Numbered from the stretch's first letter, positions 17,111 through 26,764 are shown. The stretch: DNA of 64,000 nt from a bacterium 336/3 (GCA_001281695.1 LJIE01000001.1:750107-814106); one strand, 5' to 3'. Notes: a model not told the origin generated them from the sequence alone. Numbers and translations: made by a program.

Positions 17111-18190
17111 TTGGTAAAAGGACGAAAAAGGCTCATAGGGAATAGTATTGTAGCCCTTATAACGCTGATAGCATATTTTTGTACAACCATCTCACCTGCA
17201 AATTATGGGTGGGCTGGTTTTTTTGCTTTACTTGTTCCTTTACTCATTATTACCAACTTCATCTTTTTCTTTCATTGGTTTCTAAAAAAATCTCCTAAAC
17301 TTTTTATATCACTTATTGTTATTCTAATAGGTTTTTCATATTTAAAAAGTTCTATCAATTTTAGTTTTACAAGTTCTAAAGCTAAAAAAAAGGGCTACTT
17401 TAGTGTAATGAGCTATAATGTAAAGGTTTTTAATGTTTATAATCACTTACAAGGTAAAGACAGCATCAATGCAAAAAACCTAATTAGACAGGTTGTTGAA
17501 GATAGTAGCGATATTAAATGCCTTCAAGAGTTTTTCTGTGAGGATAACTCAAAGGTTTTCAACACAATAGCTCGAATCAATCAAGATAAAAAATATTACT
17601 ATATCACTACTCCAAAACTAAAAAAACGTCATAATTATTTCGGGTTAGCAATTTTTTCTAAATATCCTATCATCAATTCAGGTGAAATTATATTTCCTAA
17701 GAGTAAAAACAAAAGCCATTTTGCAGATATTAAAATTAAGAATGATATTGTAAGGGTTTATAATGTTCATTTTCAATCTATTAGTTTAGATGAAAGCAAA
17801 ATGTTTGATAACGAAAGCTATGAAGAGTTTAAAGAAACTTATGACAATGTTTTTGAACGAATGAAAAAGGGGTTTCAGAAACGAGCCAAACAAGCAGACT
17901 TGTTAATTGAACATATCAAGAAAAGTCCTTATCCTGTTATTGTTTGTGGCGATTTCAACGATACACCTTATAGTTATACTTACACAAGTTTTAAAAATAT
18001 ATTATCAAATGCTTTTGAGAAAGCAGGTAGTGGTTTTGACTTTTCATATAATGGTAAAATGTTTTTTTTAAGAATTGATAATCAGTTTTTTAATGAAAAA
18101 TTAAAAATTCATTACTTTGAAACAGATAGAAAAATGTCATATTCTGACCATTTCCCACTAAAAGCCATCTATGAAGTGATAAAACCCTAA
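17111..18190 (+). CDS. endonuclease/exonuclease/phosphatase family membrane protein
   Basis: About 359 residues. Two or three N-terminal transmembrane helices (residues 8-80) are followed by an EEP (DNase I-like) domain with the conserved 'MSYNVKVFN', 'CLQEF', 'YNVHFQS', 'CGDFNDTPYSY' and terminal 'YSDHFPL' motifs, which contain the metal and phosphate-binding Asn, Glu, Asp and His. The start appears to be TTG at 17111; there is no ATG between an in-frame stop at 17102 and the helices. EEP members cleave phosphodiesters in nucleic acids, sphingomyelin or phosphoinositides, and with this topology the domain may lie in the periplasm. The substrate cannot be told from sequence. Confidence 0.85.
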   Translation: MVKGRKRLIGNSIVALITLIAYFCTTISPANYGWAGFFALLVPLLIITNFIFFFHWFLKKSPKLFISLIVILIGFSYLKSSINFSFTSSKAKKKGYFSVMSYNVKVFNVYNHLQGKDSINAKNLIRQVVEDSSDIKCLQEFFCEDNSKVFNTIARINQDKKYYYITTPKLKKRHNYFGLAIFSKYPIINSGEIIFPKSKNKSHFADIKIKNDIVRVYNVHFQSISLDESKMFDNESYEEFKETYDNVFERMKKGFQKRAKQADLLIEHIKKSPYPVIVCGDFNDTPYSYTYTSFKNILSNAFEKAGSGFDFSYNGKMFFLRIDNQFFNEKLKIHYFETDRKMSYSDHFPLKAIYEVIKP

Positions 18191-18214
18191 AACTTACTAA
18201 ACAACTTAAATAAT

Positions 18215-19225
18215 ATGAAAAAAGTATTTGTTTTAATGCTACTCACTTTTTGGAGCGTAGAGATATTTGCTCAACAAAAAGTTCGCCCTGTGATTGTAAT
18301 TCATGGTGGAGCAGGTACAATTCGTAAATCTGAAATGACACCCGAACAAGAAAAAGCTTATACTCAAGCCCTCGAAGAAGCTCTCAAAATAGGCTATGCA
18401 GTACTCGAAAAAGGTGGAACAAGCCTTGAGGCTGTCGAAAAAGCTATTCAAGTTATGGAAGAATCACCTCTTTTCAATGCAGGTAGGGGTTGTGTACTAA
18501 ACAATCAAGGGCAACCCGAATTAGATGCCTCCATTATGAATGGAAAAACATTGGAAGCTGGTGCTGTGGCAGGTGTAAACAAAATAAAAAGTCCTATCAG
18601 TGCAGCCAAAGCTGTGATGCAACAATCTGAACATGTGATGCTTGTGGGTAAAGGAGCAGAAATTTTTGCAAAGTCTAAAGGACTCGAAATGGTTTCGCCA
18701 GATTATTTTATTGTTGAAAAAAGAAAAAAACAATTGGATAAGGTAAAGAAGAAGGAAAAAGAAAATAAAGATAAAAATACAAAAAGTGAGTGGGAAGATA
18801 CCAATCCTGACCGAAAATACGGTACAGTTGGTTGTGTGGCATTAGACCAATATGGAAATATTGCTGCAGGTACATCTACGGGTGGCATGATGAACAAACG
18901 TTATGGTAGAGTAGGAGATGCTCCTATCATTGGAGCTGGTACTTATGCCGATAACAATGGTTGTGGCGTTTCAGCAACAGGTCATGGAGAATATTTTATC
19001 CGTTCAGTTGTAGCATTTCGTATCAATGCCCTCATGCAAATGAAAGGACTTTCAGTAGAAGAAGCAGCTCAACAAACCATTGATTTTGTTGGGAAATTAG
19101 GAGGAATAGGTGGTGTAATTGTCTTAGATGCAAAAGGTAATATTGCTATGCCATTCAATAGCGAAGGAATGTACAGAGGCTATATCAATGCTGATAAAAA
19201 AATGGAAACATTGATGTATAAATAA
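18215..19225 (+). CDS. isoaspartyl peptidase / L-asparaginase (Ntn-hydrolase)
   Basis: A 336-residue plant-type asparaginase with a signal peptide ending 'VEIFAQQ', so exported. The alpha chain begins 'VIVIHGGAGTI' and includes 'NAGRGCVLN'. Autocleavage is expected before the nucleophile Thr in 'KYGTVGCVA' (about residue 203). The beta chain carries 'GTSTGGMMNKRYGRVGD' and 'ISAT/GHGE'-type substrate loops. A Lys/Glu-rich linker of about 30 residues precedes the cleavage site. It hydrolyses isoaspartyl dipeptides and asparagine. The methyltransferase gene follows directly, one base after the stop, so the two are one operon. Confidence 0.92.
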   Translation: MKKVFVLMLLTFWSVEIFAQQKVRPVIVIHGGAGTIRKSEMTPEQEKAYTQALEEALKIGYAVLEKGGTSLEAVEKAIQVMEESPLFNAGRGCVLNNQGQPELDASIMNGKTLEAGAVAGVNKIKSPISAAKAVMQQSEHVMLVGKGAEIFAKSKGLEMVSPDYFIVEKRKKQLDKVKKKEKENKDKNTKSEWEDTNPDRKYGTVGCVALDQYGNIAAGTSTGGMMNKRYGRVGDAPIIGAGTYADNNGCGVSATGHGEYFIRSVVAFRINALMQMKGLSVEEAAQQTIDFVGKLGGIGGVIVLDAKGNIAMPFNSEGMYRGYINADKKMETLMYK

Positions 19226-19226
19226 A

Positions 19227-19817
19227 ATGATGGAAAATATTATTTTAGATGGACAATATTGGAGTAACCGATACCTCAGCAACGAAACAGGTTGGGATAT
19301 AGGTAATTCGGCTACTCCATTAGCCAATTATATCAACCAACTCACAGATAAAAACATCAAAATTTTAATTCCTGGTTGTGGAAATGCTTATGAAGCGGAG
19401 TATTTATTAGCTAAAGGTTTTACCAATATTACACTACTTGATATTTCGGAAGTGTTGGTAAAAAACTTACAAGAAAAGTTTAAAGAAAATTCCCATATTA
19501 AAATTATTTGTGAGGATTTTTTTGAACATCAAGAAGAGTATGACTTGGTCTTAGAACAAACATTTTTTTGTGCCATCAACCCAACCCTAAGACCCCACTA
19601 TGCTTTAAAAATGGCTCAAATTCTGAAAAAACAAGGTAAATTAGTAGGCTTATTATTCAATAAAAACTTTGAAATCAACCCTCCATTTGGTGGTAATACA
19701 CAGGAATATATCTTGTATTTTGAACCTTACTTTGAATTTAAAACCTTTGAAGAATGTTATAATTCTATTCCCCCAAGAGCTAAAAGTGAGCTATTTATAA
19801 ACTTCATAAAAAAGTAA
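19227..19817 (+). CDS. TPMT-family SAM-dependent methyltransferase
   Basis: A 196-residue cytoplasmic methyltransferase of the thiopurine S-methyltransferase family. The N-terminus 'YWSNRYLSNETGWDIG' is the family hallmark (W-x3-Y-x6-WD). SAM motif I is 'ILIPGCGNAYEAEYLL', then 'ITLLDIS' and 'EDFF', with 'VLEQTFFCAINP' as the post-motif. Members methylate small thiols, halides, selenium/tellurium or aliphatic nitriles. The substrate is not predictable here. Two ATGs at 19227 and 19230 are both possible starts. It is coupled to the asparaginase gene upstream. Confidence 0.88.
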   Translation: MMENIILDGQYWSNRYLSNETGWDIGNSATPLANYINQLTDKNIKILIPGCGNAYEAEYLLAKGFTNITLLDISEVLVKNLQEKFKENSHIKIICEDFFEHQEEYDLVLEQTFFCAINPTLRPHYALKMAQILKKQGKLVGLLFNKNFEINPPFGGNTQEYILYFEPYFEFKTFEECYNSIPPRAKSELFINFIKK

Positions 19818-19882
19818 AATCAAAACTAAAACAAAAAATATATCAGAGCGTTTTTCAGATATAAAAACTATTCCAACCAACT

Positions 19883-22228
19883 ATGAAACTATTTTTTTCA
19901 ACTATCCTTTTTATCATTTCCTTTTTTCAACTTCAGGCTCAACAAAAATATACCATTAGTGGCTATGTAAAAGACATTGCCAATGGTGAAGACCTCATTG
20001 GAGCTTCTGTTTGGGAAAGCAAAACAAAAGTAGGAACTACAACCAATAGCTATGGTTATTTTGCCATCGAAGTACCAGCAACAACAGATACACTAATCTT
20101 AAGAGCTTCATATAGTGGATTTTTGGATTATTCTAAAAAAATAGTTTTAGATAAAAATCTGCAAATCAATATTATGATGAGTGTGGATAAAGGACAAGAA
20201 CAAATTGAAGGAATAGAGGTGATAGATGAAGATAAATTTAAAGATGCTGTGGAAAAAACGCAGATGAGTGTGGATAAACTCGAATACCGAGAAATCAAAA
20301 CTATTCCTGTTATTTTTGGAGAAACTGATTTAATTAAAGTTTTACAATTAAAACCAGGGGTAAAATCTGGTTCTGAGGCTTCAGCAGGCTTGTATGTACG
20401 AGGAGGTGGCCCAGACCAAAATTTAGTTCTTTTAGATGAAGCAACTGTGTATAATGCCTCACATTTGTTTGGTTTCTTTAGTATCTTCAATTCTGATGCC
20501 ATCAAAAATGTAGAACTCTACAAAGGCGATTTTCCTGCTCAATATGGAGGACGCTTGTCTTCTGTTTTGGACATCAAAATGAAAGAAGGAAATAAAAATA
20601 AATTCTCTGGTGCAGGAGGAATTGGACTTATAGCATCAAGACTGACCCTTGAAGGACCTATCCAAAAAGGTAAATCTTCATTCATAGTATCTGGTAGAAG
20701 AACTTATTTTGACCTTATCACAAGGCAAATCAATAAAGCCAACGAAGGTAAAAAAGATTACAATCCCATTCCTGATTACTATTTCTATGACTTGAATGTT
20801 AAAGCAAACTATGAAATAAGTCCTAAAGATAGACTTTTTGTAAGTGGTTATTTTGGACGAGATGTATTTCAGTTTGCAGGTACAGGAGGTAATTTTAATT
20901 TTGATTTTGACTGGGGAAATACCACGGCCACAGCTCGTTGGAATCATGTGTTCAATCCTAAACTATTTTTAAATACAACACTCATTTATTCTGATTATCA
21001 GTATAAAATTAGAAATAGATTCAGTTCTTTTATTTTTAATATTGGCTCTGCTGTCAAAGATTATAGTTTTAAAACAGATTTTGATTACTTACATAGTGAA
21101 AAACATCATATTCGTTTTGGCTCACAACTCACTCACCATAAATTTGATGTAGCTCGTATCCGATTTGCAAGTGATGATAATCGTGTAAATTTCAATTCTG
21201 GTAATGGTTTTGAAGGTACGGAAATGGGTGTGTATGCCAATGATGATATTAAAATTGATGAGCAATGGCGTCTAAACGTAGGTCTCAGAGGTTCAGGATT
21301 TTTGGGTAGAAACAAATTTTATACAGGTTTAGAGCCAAGAACAGCTGTTCGATACAAACTCAATGAAAGAACATCTTTGAAGACTAGTTTTTCACAAATG
21401 TATCAATATGTACATTTACTTTCTAACTCAGGTGCTACACTACCTACGGATATTTGGTATCCTTCTAATGATGTAGTGCGTCCACAACGCTCAAGACAAG
21501 TGGCAGCAGGGATAAGCCATTTATTAAAAGAAAATACGTTTTTATTTACAGCTGAGGCTTATTACAAAACCATGAAAAATCAAATTGATTTTAAAGATGG
21601 TGCTCAGTTGTTTGCAAATGATAATCTGGATGCAGAATTTGTATTTGGAAAAGGTTGGAGTTATGGTGTTGAGTTATATATAGAAAAAAAAGCTGGCAAA
21701 CTAACTGGTTGGGTTGGTTATACACTTTCTTGGACGAAACGTCAATTTGCAGATTCTTCCAATGGCAACGGACCTATCAATTTCGGAAAAGCATTTTATC
21801 CTCGTTATGATAGAAGACACGATATTTCTTTGGTACTCATGTATCAACTCAACGACAAATGGACTTTTGCATTCAATTGGGTATTAGGTAATAATAGCTG
21901 GGTAACACTCCAACAAGGCAGATTCGGAGTACAAGGTGTCAATGGTTCGGATTTTACTTTAGGAAACGATTTTGGCTTGAGAAATAATTATCAGATGCCT
22001 TCTTATCACAGAGCAGACTTCAATATTATTCGCAAATTTAAACCTCGTTGGGGTGAATCTGATTTGACATTCAGTGTTTATAATGTGTATAGTCGTAGAA
22101 ATGCGTTTATTATTTATTATGAACCTGTCACTGAAGGTGCAGACATCAATTTTACGACTAATTACAGAGCTAGACAATTGGCTTTGTTTCCAATTATTCC
22201 AACTCTTACCTACAATTTTAGATTTTAA
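19883..22228 (+). CDS. TonB-dependent receptor with carboxypeptidase-like regulatory domain
   Basis: A 781-residue outer-membrane receptor. A signal peptide (about 1-20) is followed by a CarboxypepD_reg-like beta domain (about 24-105), a plug domain (about 145-240, with 'LKPGVKSGSEASAGLYVRGG' and 'YPAQYGGRLSSVLDI'-like features) and a long beta-barrel ending in Phe. It lacks the SusC length and motifs. It is followed 3 bases later by a DUF4249 lipoprotein, a pairing common in Bacteroidota whose ligand is unknown. Uptake would be powered by an ExbB/ExbD/TonB complex such as the one encoded at 32147-35842. Confidence 0.93.
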   Translation: MKLFFSTILFIISFFQLQAQQKYTISGYVKDIANGEDLIGASVWESKTKVGTTTNSYGYFAIEVPATTDTLILRASYSGFLDYSKKIVLDKNLQINIMMSVDKGQEQIEGIEVIDEDKFKDAVEKTQMSVDKLEYREIKTIPVIFGETDLIKVLQLKPGVKSGSEASAGLYVRGGGPDQNLVLLDEATVYNASHLFGFFSIFNSDAIKNVELYKGDFPAQYGGRLSSVLDIKMKEGNKNKFSGAGGIGLIASRLTLEGPIQKGKSSFIVSGRRTYFDLITRQINKANEGKKDYNPIPDYYFYDLNVKANYEISPKDRLFVSGYFGRDVFQFAGTGGNFNFDFDWGNTTATARWNHVFNPKLFLNTTLIYSDYQYKIRNRFSSFIFNIGSAVKDYSFKTDFDYLHSEKHHIRFGSQLTHHKFDVARIRFASDDNRVNFNSGNGFEGTEMGVYANDDIKIDEQWRLNVGLRGSGFLGRNKFYTGLEPRTAVRYKLNERTSLKTSFSQMYQYVHLLSNSGATLPTDIWYPSNDVVRPQRSRQVAAGISHLLKENTFLFTAEAYYKTMKNQIDFKDGAQLFANDNLDAEFVFGKGWSYGVELYIEKKAGKLTGWVGYTLSWTKRQFADSSNGNGPINFGKAFYPRYDRRHDISLVLMYQLNDKWTFAFNWVLGNNSWVTLQQGRFGVQGVNGSDFTLGNDFGLRNNYQMPSYHRADFNIIRKFKPRWGESDLTFSVYNVYSRRNAFIIYYEPVTEGADINFTTNYRARQLALFPIIPTLTYNFRF

Positions 22229-22231
22229 ACT

Positions 22232-23071
22232 ATGAAACGTATATCATTTTTATTTGTAAGCATATTGCTTGTTTTTCTTATGGTAAGTTGTGGTTTAGAA
22301 AGAGATATAGACCTCAATTTGCCCAAATATGATAAAAAATTAGTAGTAGAGTGTTATTTGGAGCGTGGTAAACCAATCAGATTGCTTCTTACTGAATCTC
22401 AAGAGTTTTTGAGTTCAAGTATATTGCCTCCAGATGTTCCCAACGCTACTGTAAAAATTACCAATGGTAATAAGGTTTATAATATTCCTTATAGACCAGA
22501 AGCTGATTCTGCTTTTGGAAAAGTTTATAATTATACAACAGATGAAATCATTCCTACAGAGCCACAAGGAGAGTTTTTCTTAGAAATAAGAGATTCTAAA
22601 GGGCGAAAAATTACGGGAAAAACAAGTTTCTTGGAAAAACTTCCTATCAATGAAATTACATGGGAATTTGAAGACAAAGACAAAGAAATTAAAGAAGATT
22701 CTGCTGAGGCTCTCGTACTGATGCGTCATCCTATATCACCTTCTGGAGATTTTTATCGTTTTATTATCAATAAAAAGGAAAAAGAAAATTTCAGCAACCA
22801 ACTGGATTTTATTTATAGAGGCATTACAGCAACCAATGGCGAAATCAGTATTGGTACAGCGTATCGCTTCAAAAATAACGACTCTCTCCAAATTCTATTT
22901 TTCCATATCGAAAAGCAATTCTATAACTATATCAGAAGTGTAGAAGATGCCCGAGATGCAGCAGGCAACCCATTCGCTCAACCAGCTCCTATTCTTTCAG
23001 GTGTAGAGGGTGGGATAGGAATTTTCACAACTTTACAATCTGATGAAAAATATATAGTGGTTACAAAGTAA
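22232..23071 (+). CDS. DUF4249 lipoprotein
   Basis: A 279-residue lipoprotein with lipobox 'MVSC' followed by the DUF4249 start pattern 'LPKYDKKLVVECYLERGKP'. DUF4249 proteins are surface or outer-membrane partners encoded beside TonB-dependent receptors, much as SusD is to SusC, though not homologous in sequence. Their binding target is unknown. It starts 3 bases after the receptor stop. The 3' end overlaps the convergent BtuF-like gene by 11 bases. Confidence 0.88.
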   Translation: MKRISFLFVSILLVFLMVSCGLERDIDLNLPKYDKKLVVECYLERGKPIRLLLTESQEFLSSSILPPDVPNATVKITNGNKVYNIPYRPEADSAFGKVYNYTTDEIIPTEPQGEFFLEIRDSKGRKITGKTSFLEKLPINEITWEFEDKDKEIKEDSAEALVLMRHPISPSGDFYRFIINKKEKENFSNQLDFIYRGITATNGEISIGTAYRFKNNDSLQILFFHIEKQFYNYIRSVEDARDAAGNPFAQPAPILSGVEGGIGIFTTLQSDEKYIVVTK

Positions 23072-23840
23072 CTACTAACTCCTTAAAATACTCTACACTT
23101 TTCAGCAAACGGCTGCCATACCACGAAAACATTTCCCCATCTACCAACACAATTTTGGAATTGGGGAAAATACTTTGTAATTCTTTGATGCGTTTTTCTT
23201 TAAAAGGGTAAGGCTCAGAGGATAAAAATATATATTGAGGGTTCTTTTCTTGAAGCTGTTCCAGTGTAATTTCAGGATAACGTTCTAAATCATTAAATAC
23301 ATTCTGAAAGCCTATTTTCTGTAAAATATGGTCTATAAAGGTATTGGTAGTAGCTATCATCCAAGGCTTCCGCCAAATAAAATAAGCTACTTTTGGGCTG
23401 TTTTGTACCAAAGGTAGTTCTTGAAACATAACGGCTATATTTTGAGCCATTTCATTGGCTTTTGTTTGAATATCAAGCACTTTGCCCAATATTCGAATCA
23501 TGCTCAAAGAGTCTTCCAATGTATAAATATCACTCATCCAAACAGGATACTTTTTTGCCAAAGATTCTATACCTTCCTGATAGTTTTCTTCTTTATTACC
23601 AATAATTAAATCAGGTTTTAAAGTTTCAATTATTTCAAAATCAAATTTTTTTGTACCTCCAATTTTAGGAATAAGTTTTACGTCATCTTTTGGGTGAATA
23701 CAAAACTTCGTTATACCAACAACTTTGGTTTTTAAACTTAAATCGAATAACAATTCTGTTTGTGAAGGGACTAAAGATACAATACGTTGAGGAGTATGAG
23801 GCAAAATTACTTCTCTGCCCATTTGGTCAGTAAAAACCAT
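23061..23840 (-). CDS. BtuF-like helical-backbone metal/cobalamin receptor without signal peptide
   Basis: A 259-residue class III periplasmic-binding-fold protein (BtuF/FhuD type). It has 'RIVSLVPSQTELLFDL' at the N-terminus, 'KPDLIIGNKEEN' near 95, a long backbone helix and 'NPQYIFLSSEPYPF' in the second lobe. The start at 23838-23840 gives no signal peptide, and the gene follows mutL by only 3 bases, leaving no room for one. It is therefore either cytoplasmic or exported by another route. Similar signal-less homologues are known in Bacteroidota. Binding of cobalamin or a siderophore is a family inference. No permease or ATPase is nearby. Confidence 0.8.
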   Translation of the reverse strand: MVFTDQMGREVILPHTPQRIVSLVPSQTELLFDLSLKTKVVGITKFCIHPKDDVKLIPKIGGTKKFDFEIIETLKPDLIIGNKEENYQEGIESLAKKYPVWMSDIYTLEDSLSMIRILGKVLDIQTKANEMAQNIAVMFQELPLVQNSPKVAYFIWRKPWMIATTNTFIDHILQKIGFQNVFNDLERYPEITLEQLQEKNPQYIFLSSEPYPFKEKRIKELQSIFPNSKIVLVDGEMFSWYGSRLLKSVEYFKELVVTL

Positions 23841-23843
23841 ATC

Positions 23844-25691
23844 TTATTCACTAAAAAACCATTGACCAATCTGAAGCATATCCATGACTACCATAGTAGG
23901 GTCTCCATTGGGGCTATAATTGGGATTAGATGAAGAAAAAAGTTGAGCCAAAAGTGTTTGAATTTCTTGAATAGAAAGCCTTGTTCCATAACGCATCGCT
24001 GAGCGAGATGCCATCAGTCGAGCAATTTTTTCGTGGCTATGGTTTTTAAGCTCTGAAGTGGAGTTTTTGAGTTGCTCCAAAAAGTTTTCTAAAACTTCTT
24101 TTTCTTGTTCATGAGGCATTCCTGAAGGAGAGCCTTTAAGCAAAATACTATTATCCAAAATATCAAATACAAACCCCAAGTTTCTAATTTCAGTTTCTAC
24201 TTCAGCAAGCAGAGCAAAATCTGCTGGGCTAAACTCTATTTTTACAGGAAACAATAATTGTTGTGAAACTCGTCCATTTCCATGATTTTGCAATAGGTTT
24301 AAATATTTATCATACAAAATTCTTTGATGAGCTAAATGTTGGTCTATAATCATCAAACCAGCTTTTACTTGTGTTACGATATAGCGTTGATGAAGTTGGA
24401 ACGTTTTACCTTCAATACTTTCAGGTTCGTTTTTAGAAATATTTTGAGGTGTTTCTTCTTGAAACAAATGGTTAGATTCTTTCTCAAAGGAAGAAACCGT
24501 TTTATTTTGTAAACCTGAAAATATAGTTTCCCAATTGTTTAAATTAGAGCGTTCTCGTGGTGTTTTCTGATAACCTGTATAATTATTTTCTTGAGAAGGC
24601 TCAAAGTTTGTTTTGGGTGTAAAAGTAAAAGAATTATATTTCTCCGAAGCAATATCTTCTATTTTAAAATCAAAACTTTTGGATTCAAAATCTAACCCCA
24701 TGTGATGCGAACCCAAAGCCTTTCTTACAGAAGCATTTACAATAGCATACACACTTTTTTCATCATCAAATTTAATTTCTGTTTTTGTTGGATGCACATT
24801 GATATCAATGTGCTGAGGTTCTATTTCCAAAAATATTACATAAAATGGAAAACCATCTTTAGGCAAAACTTCTTGGAAGGCTGTCATGATGGCATGATGC
24901 AAATAACCATGTTTGATATAACGATTATTGACAAAGAAAAACTGTTCGCCTCGTGTTTTTTTAGCTGCTTCAGGTTTGCCAATATAGCCTTTTACCTTCA
25001 CAAGTGGAATCTCTTCTTGACAAGGAATAAGCCATTCTCTATAATTTTTTCCAAAAATATTAATAATTCTTTGGGCTAATTTGCCTTTTGGTAGGTTGTA
25101 TATTTCTGTTTCGTTATGAAATAAGCTAAAACTTACCTCTGGAAAAGCCAATGCAACCCTTTGAAACTCATCTAAAATGTGTTTCATTTCAATAGGATTG
25201 GACTTTAAGAAGTTTCTGCGAGCAGGAACATTAAAAAATAAATTTTTAACAGCAATAGAAGTTCCTTTAGGGCAGGCAATTTTTTCGTTAGATTTTAACT
25301 CTGAAGCTTCAATACGAATCTGAATACCTAAGTTATCAACATTTCGGCGTGTCTTTAGCTCAATCTGAGCAACAGCTGCAATAGAAGCAAGAGCTTCACC
25401 ACGAAAGCCCATGGTCATAATTTTAAATAAATCTTCTTGCTCTTTAATTTTAGAAGTAGCATGACGCTCAAAACTCATCCTTGCATCCGTTTCGGACATT
25501 CCTGTCCCATCATCAACTACTTGGATAAGCGTTTTTCCTGAATCTTTTACAATAAGTTGTATGTGGGTAGCCTGAGCATCAATAGCATTTTCAAGCAATT
25601 CTTTTACCACAGAAGCAGGGCGTTGCACCACTTCGCCAGCAGCAATCTGGTTTGCCAAGGAATCAGGTAAAAGTCTTATTACATCTATCAT
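23844..25691 (-). CDS. mutL: DNA mismatch repair protein MutL
   Basis: 615 residues. The N-terminal GHKL ATPase has 'LPDSLANQIAAGEVVQRPAS', 'ELLENAIDA', 'DDGTGM', 'RHATSKI' and 'GFRGEALASI'. A variable linker (about 330-430) leads to the C-terminal dimerisation domain. There the endonuclease motif DQHAxxExxxxE of nicking MutLs reads 'DQHLAHQRILYD' (about 449), so the key Glu is Gln. MutL couples MutS mismatch recognition (mutS at 36300 here) to strand processing. It heads an operon with the BtuF-like gene and probably shares regulation with nothing upstream, as a 132-base gap separates it from the SDR gene. Confidence 0.96.
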   Translation of the reverse strand: MIDVIRLLPDSLANQIAAGEVVQRPASVVKELLENAIDAQATHIQLIVKDSGKTLIQVVDDGTGMSETDARMSFERHATSKIKEQEDLFKIMTMGFRGEALASIAAVAQIELKTRRNVDNLGIQIRIEASELKSNEKIACPKGTSIAVKNLFFNVPARRNFLKSNPIEMKHILDEFQRVALAFPEVSFSLFHNETEIYNLPKGKLAQRIINIFGKNYREWLIPCQEEIPLVKVKGYIGKPEAAKKTRGEQFFFVNNRYIKHGYLHHAIMTAFQEVLPKDGFPFYVIFLEIEPQHIDINVHPTKTEIKFDDEKSVYAIVNASVRKALGSHHMGLDFESKSFDFKIEDIASEKYNSFTFTPKTNFEPSQENNYTGYQKTPRERSNLNNWETIFSGLQNKTVSSFEKESNHLFQEETPQNISKNEPESIEGKTFQLHQRYIVTQVKAGLMIIDQHLAHQRILYDKYLNLLQNHGNGRVSQQLLFPVKIEFSPADFALLAEVETEIRNLGFVFDILDNSILLKGSPSGMPHEQEKEVLENFLEQLKNSTSELKNHSHEKIARLMASRSAMRYGTRLSIQEIQTLLAQLFSSSNPNYSPNGDPTMVVMDMLQIGQWFFSE

Positions 25692-25770
25692 AAAGAAGTA
25701 TAGAGATATTAGTAATGAGTATTAGGTAATTAAAAAGAGTTGTATGGATATACTTAGATAATCTATGAAA

Positions 25771-25820
25771 TTCATGAAGAGTCAAACTTGTTCAATGCTT
25801 CATGAAACACTATTCATGAC
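25771..25820. repeat. three TTCATGA repeats in the mutL-SDR gap
   Basis: TTCATGA occurs at 25771-25777, 25799-25805 and 25813-25819; the first two extend to the palindrome TTCATGAA. Spacings are 28 and 14 bases. The repeats lie just downstream of the SDR gene and 80-130 bases upstream of the mutL start, so they could be an operator or a relic; chance in AT-rich DNA is possible. Confidence 0.35.
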
Positions 25821-25823
25821 TAT

Positions 25824-26642
25824 TTAATTAACTTTTTTCAAAGGGGAATCGTTCTCTTTAGCCAAACTATTGAACACCAATTTATCAATAACTTTCTTAG
25901 GAAGCCATTTGTTCAAAAATACAGTAAGCTTTCCTTGTCCTGTAAGCACCAATTCGGGTTTACGTTTTTTTACAGCGTGTAAAATATGTTTTGCGACTTC
26001 TTCTGCACTCATCATTTTTTGTTCATCTCTTGGAGATTCACCTTGTGATGTTCCATCTTTGGAAAGAGCTGTATTTCTAATATTAGAAGAGGTAAAACCA
26101 GGAGCGGCTGTAAGTACATGAACACCTTTAGGAATCATTTCTGTACGTAAAGCTTCTAAAAAACCATTCATAGCAAATTTTGAAGCAGAGTAACCACTTC
26201 TTGCAGGTAAACCACGATAGCCTGCAATTGAAGAAATCCCTACAATAGAGCCTTTGGTAGCAATAATATGAGGGAGAGCAAATTTAGTAGCATAGACTGT
26301 TCCAAAAAAGTTTGTTTCCATCAGTTGTCTAATTACAGAAATTTCACATTCTTCAAAAAGAGCTCGCATAGAAATCCCTGCATTATTGATAAGAACATCA
26401 ATTCTTCCAAAATTGCGAACAGTATCTGAAATTAGATTAGCATTATCAGCTTCAATATCAGAATTTGCAATAATACCCAAACACTCAATACCTTTTTCAG
26501 TCAGATATTTAATGGTCTCTTGTAAAGGTTTTTCTTTTCTTCCTGTAATAACTATTTTAGCTCCTTCTAATCCAAATATTTCTGCACATGCTTTGCCTAT
26601 TCCCGAAGAGCCACCAGTAATAACTACAACTTTATTTTTCAT
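25824..26642 (-). CDS. short-chain dehydrogenase/reductase
   Basis: 272 residues of classical SDR: the cofactor loop 'TGGSSGIGKA' (about 9-18), 'NNAGIS' (about 87), the catalytic Ser in 'GISSIAG', and 'YSASKFA' with the Tyr/Lys pair (about 155-161). The Arg in 'ITGRKEK' after beta-2 suggests NADP(H) preference. The C-terminal 'KPELVLTGQGKLTVFLNKWLPK' hydrophobic tail resembles DHRS7-type membrane-associated reductases. The substrate is unknown, perhaps a lipid or keto-acyl compound. The gene stands alone. Confidence 0.9.
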   Translation of the reverse strand: MKNKVVVITGGSSGIGKACAEIFGLEGAKIVITGRKEKPLQETIKYLTEKGIECLGIIANSDIEADNANLISDTVRNFGRIDVLINNAGISMRALFEECEISVIRQLMETNFFGTVYATKFALPHIIATKGSIVGISSIAGYRGLPARSGYSASKFAMNGFLEALRTEMIPKGVHVLTAAPGFTSSNIRNTALSKDGTSQGESPRDEQKMMSAEEVAKHILHAVKKRKPELVLTGQGKLTVFLNKWLPKKVIDKLVFNSLAKENDSPLKKVN

Positions 26643-26764
26643 TATTTTTAATAGTTGAAGGGTGTAAATATTTACAAATATACATAAAAAATAAATTATT
26701 TCTCTGAAAAAACAACATTATAATCATAGTTACGTATAGGAACTATTGTTTACTAAAATTTAAA

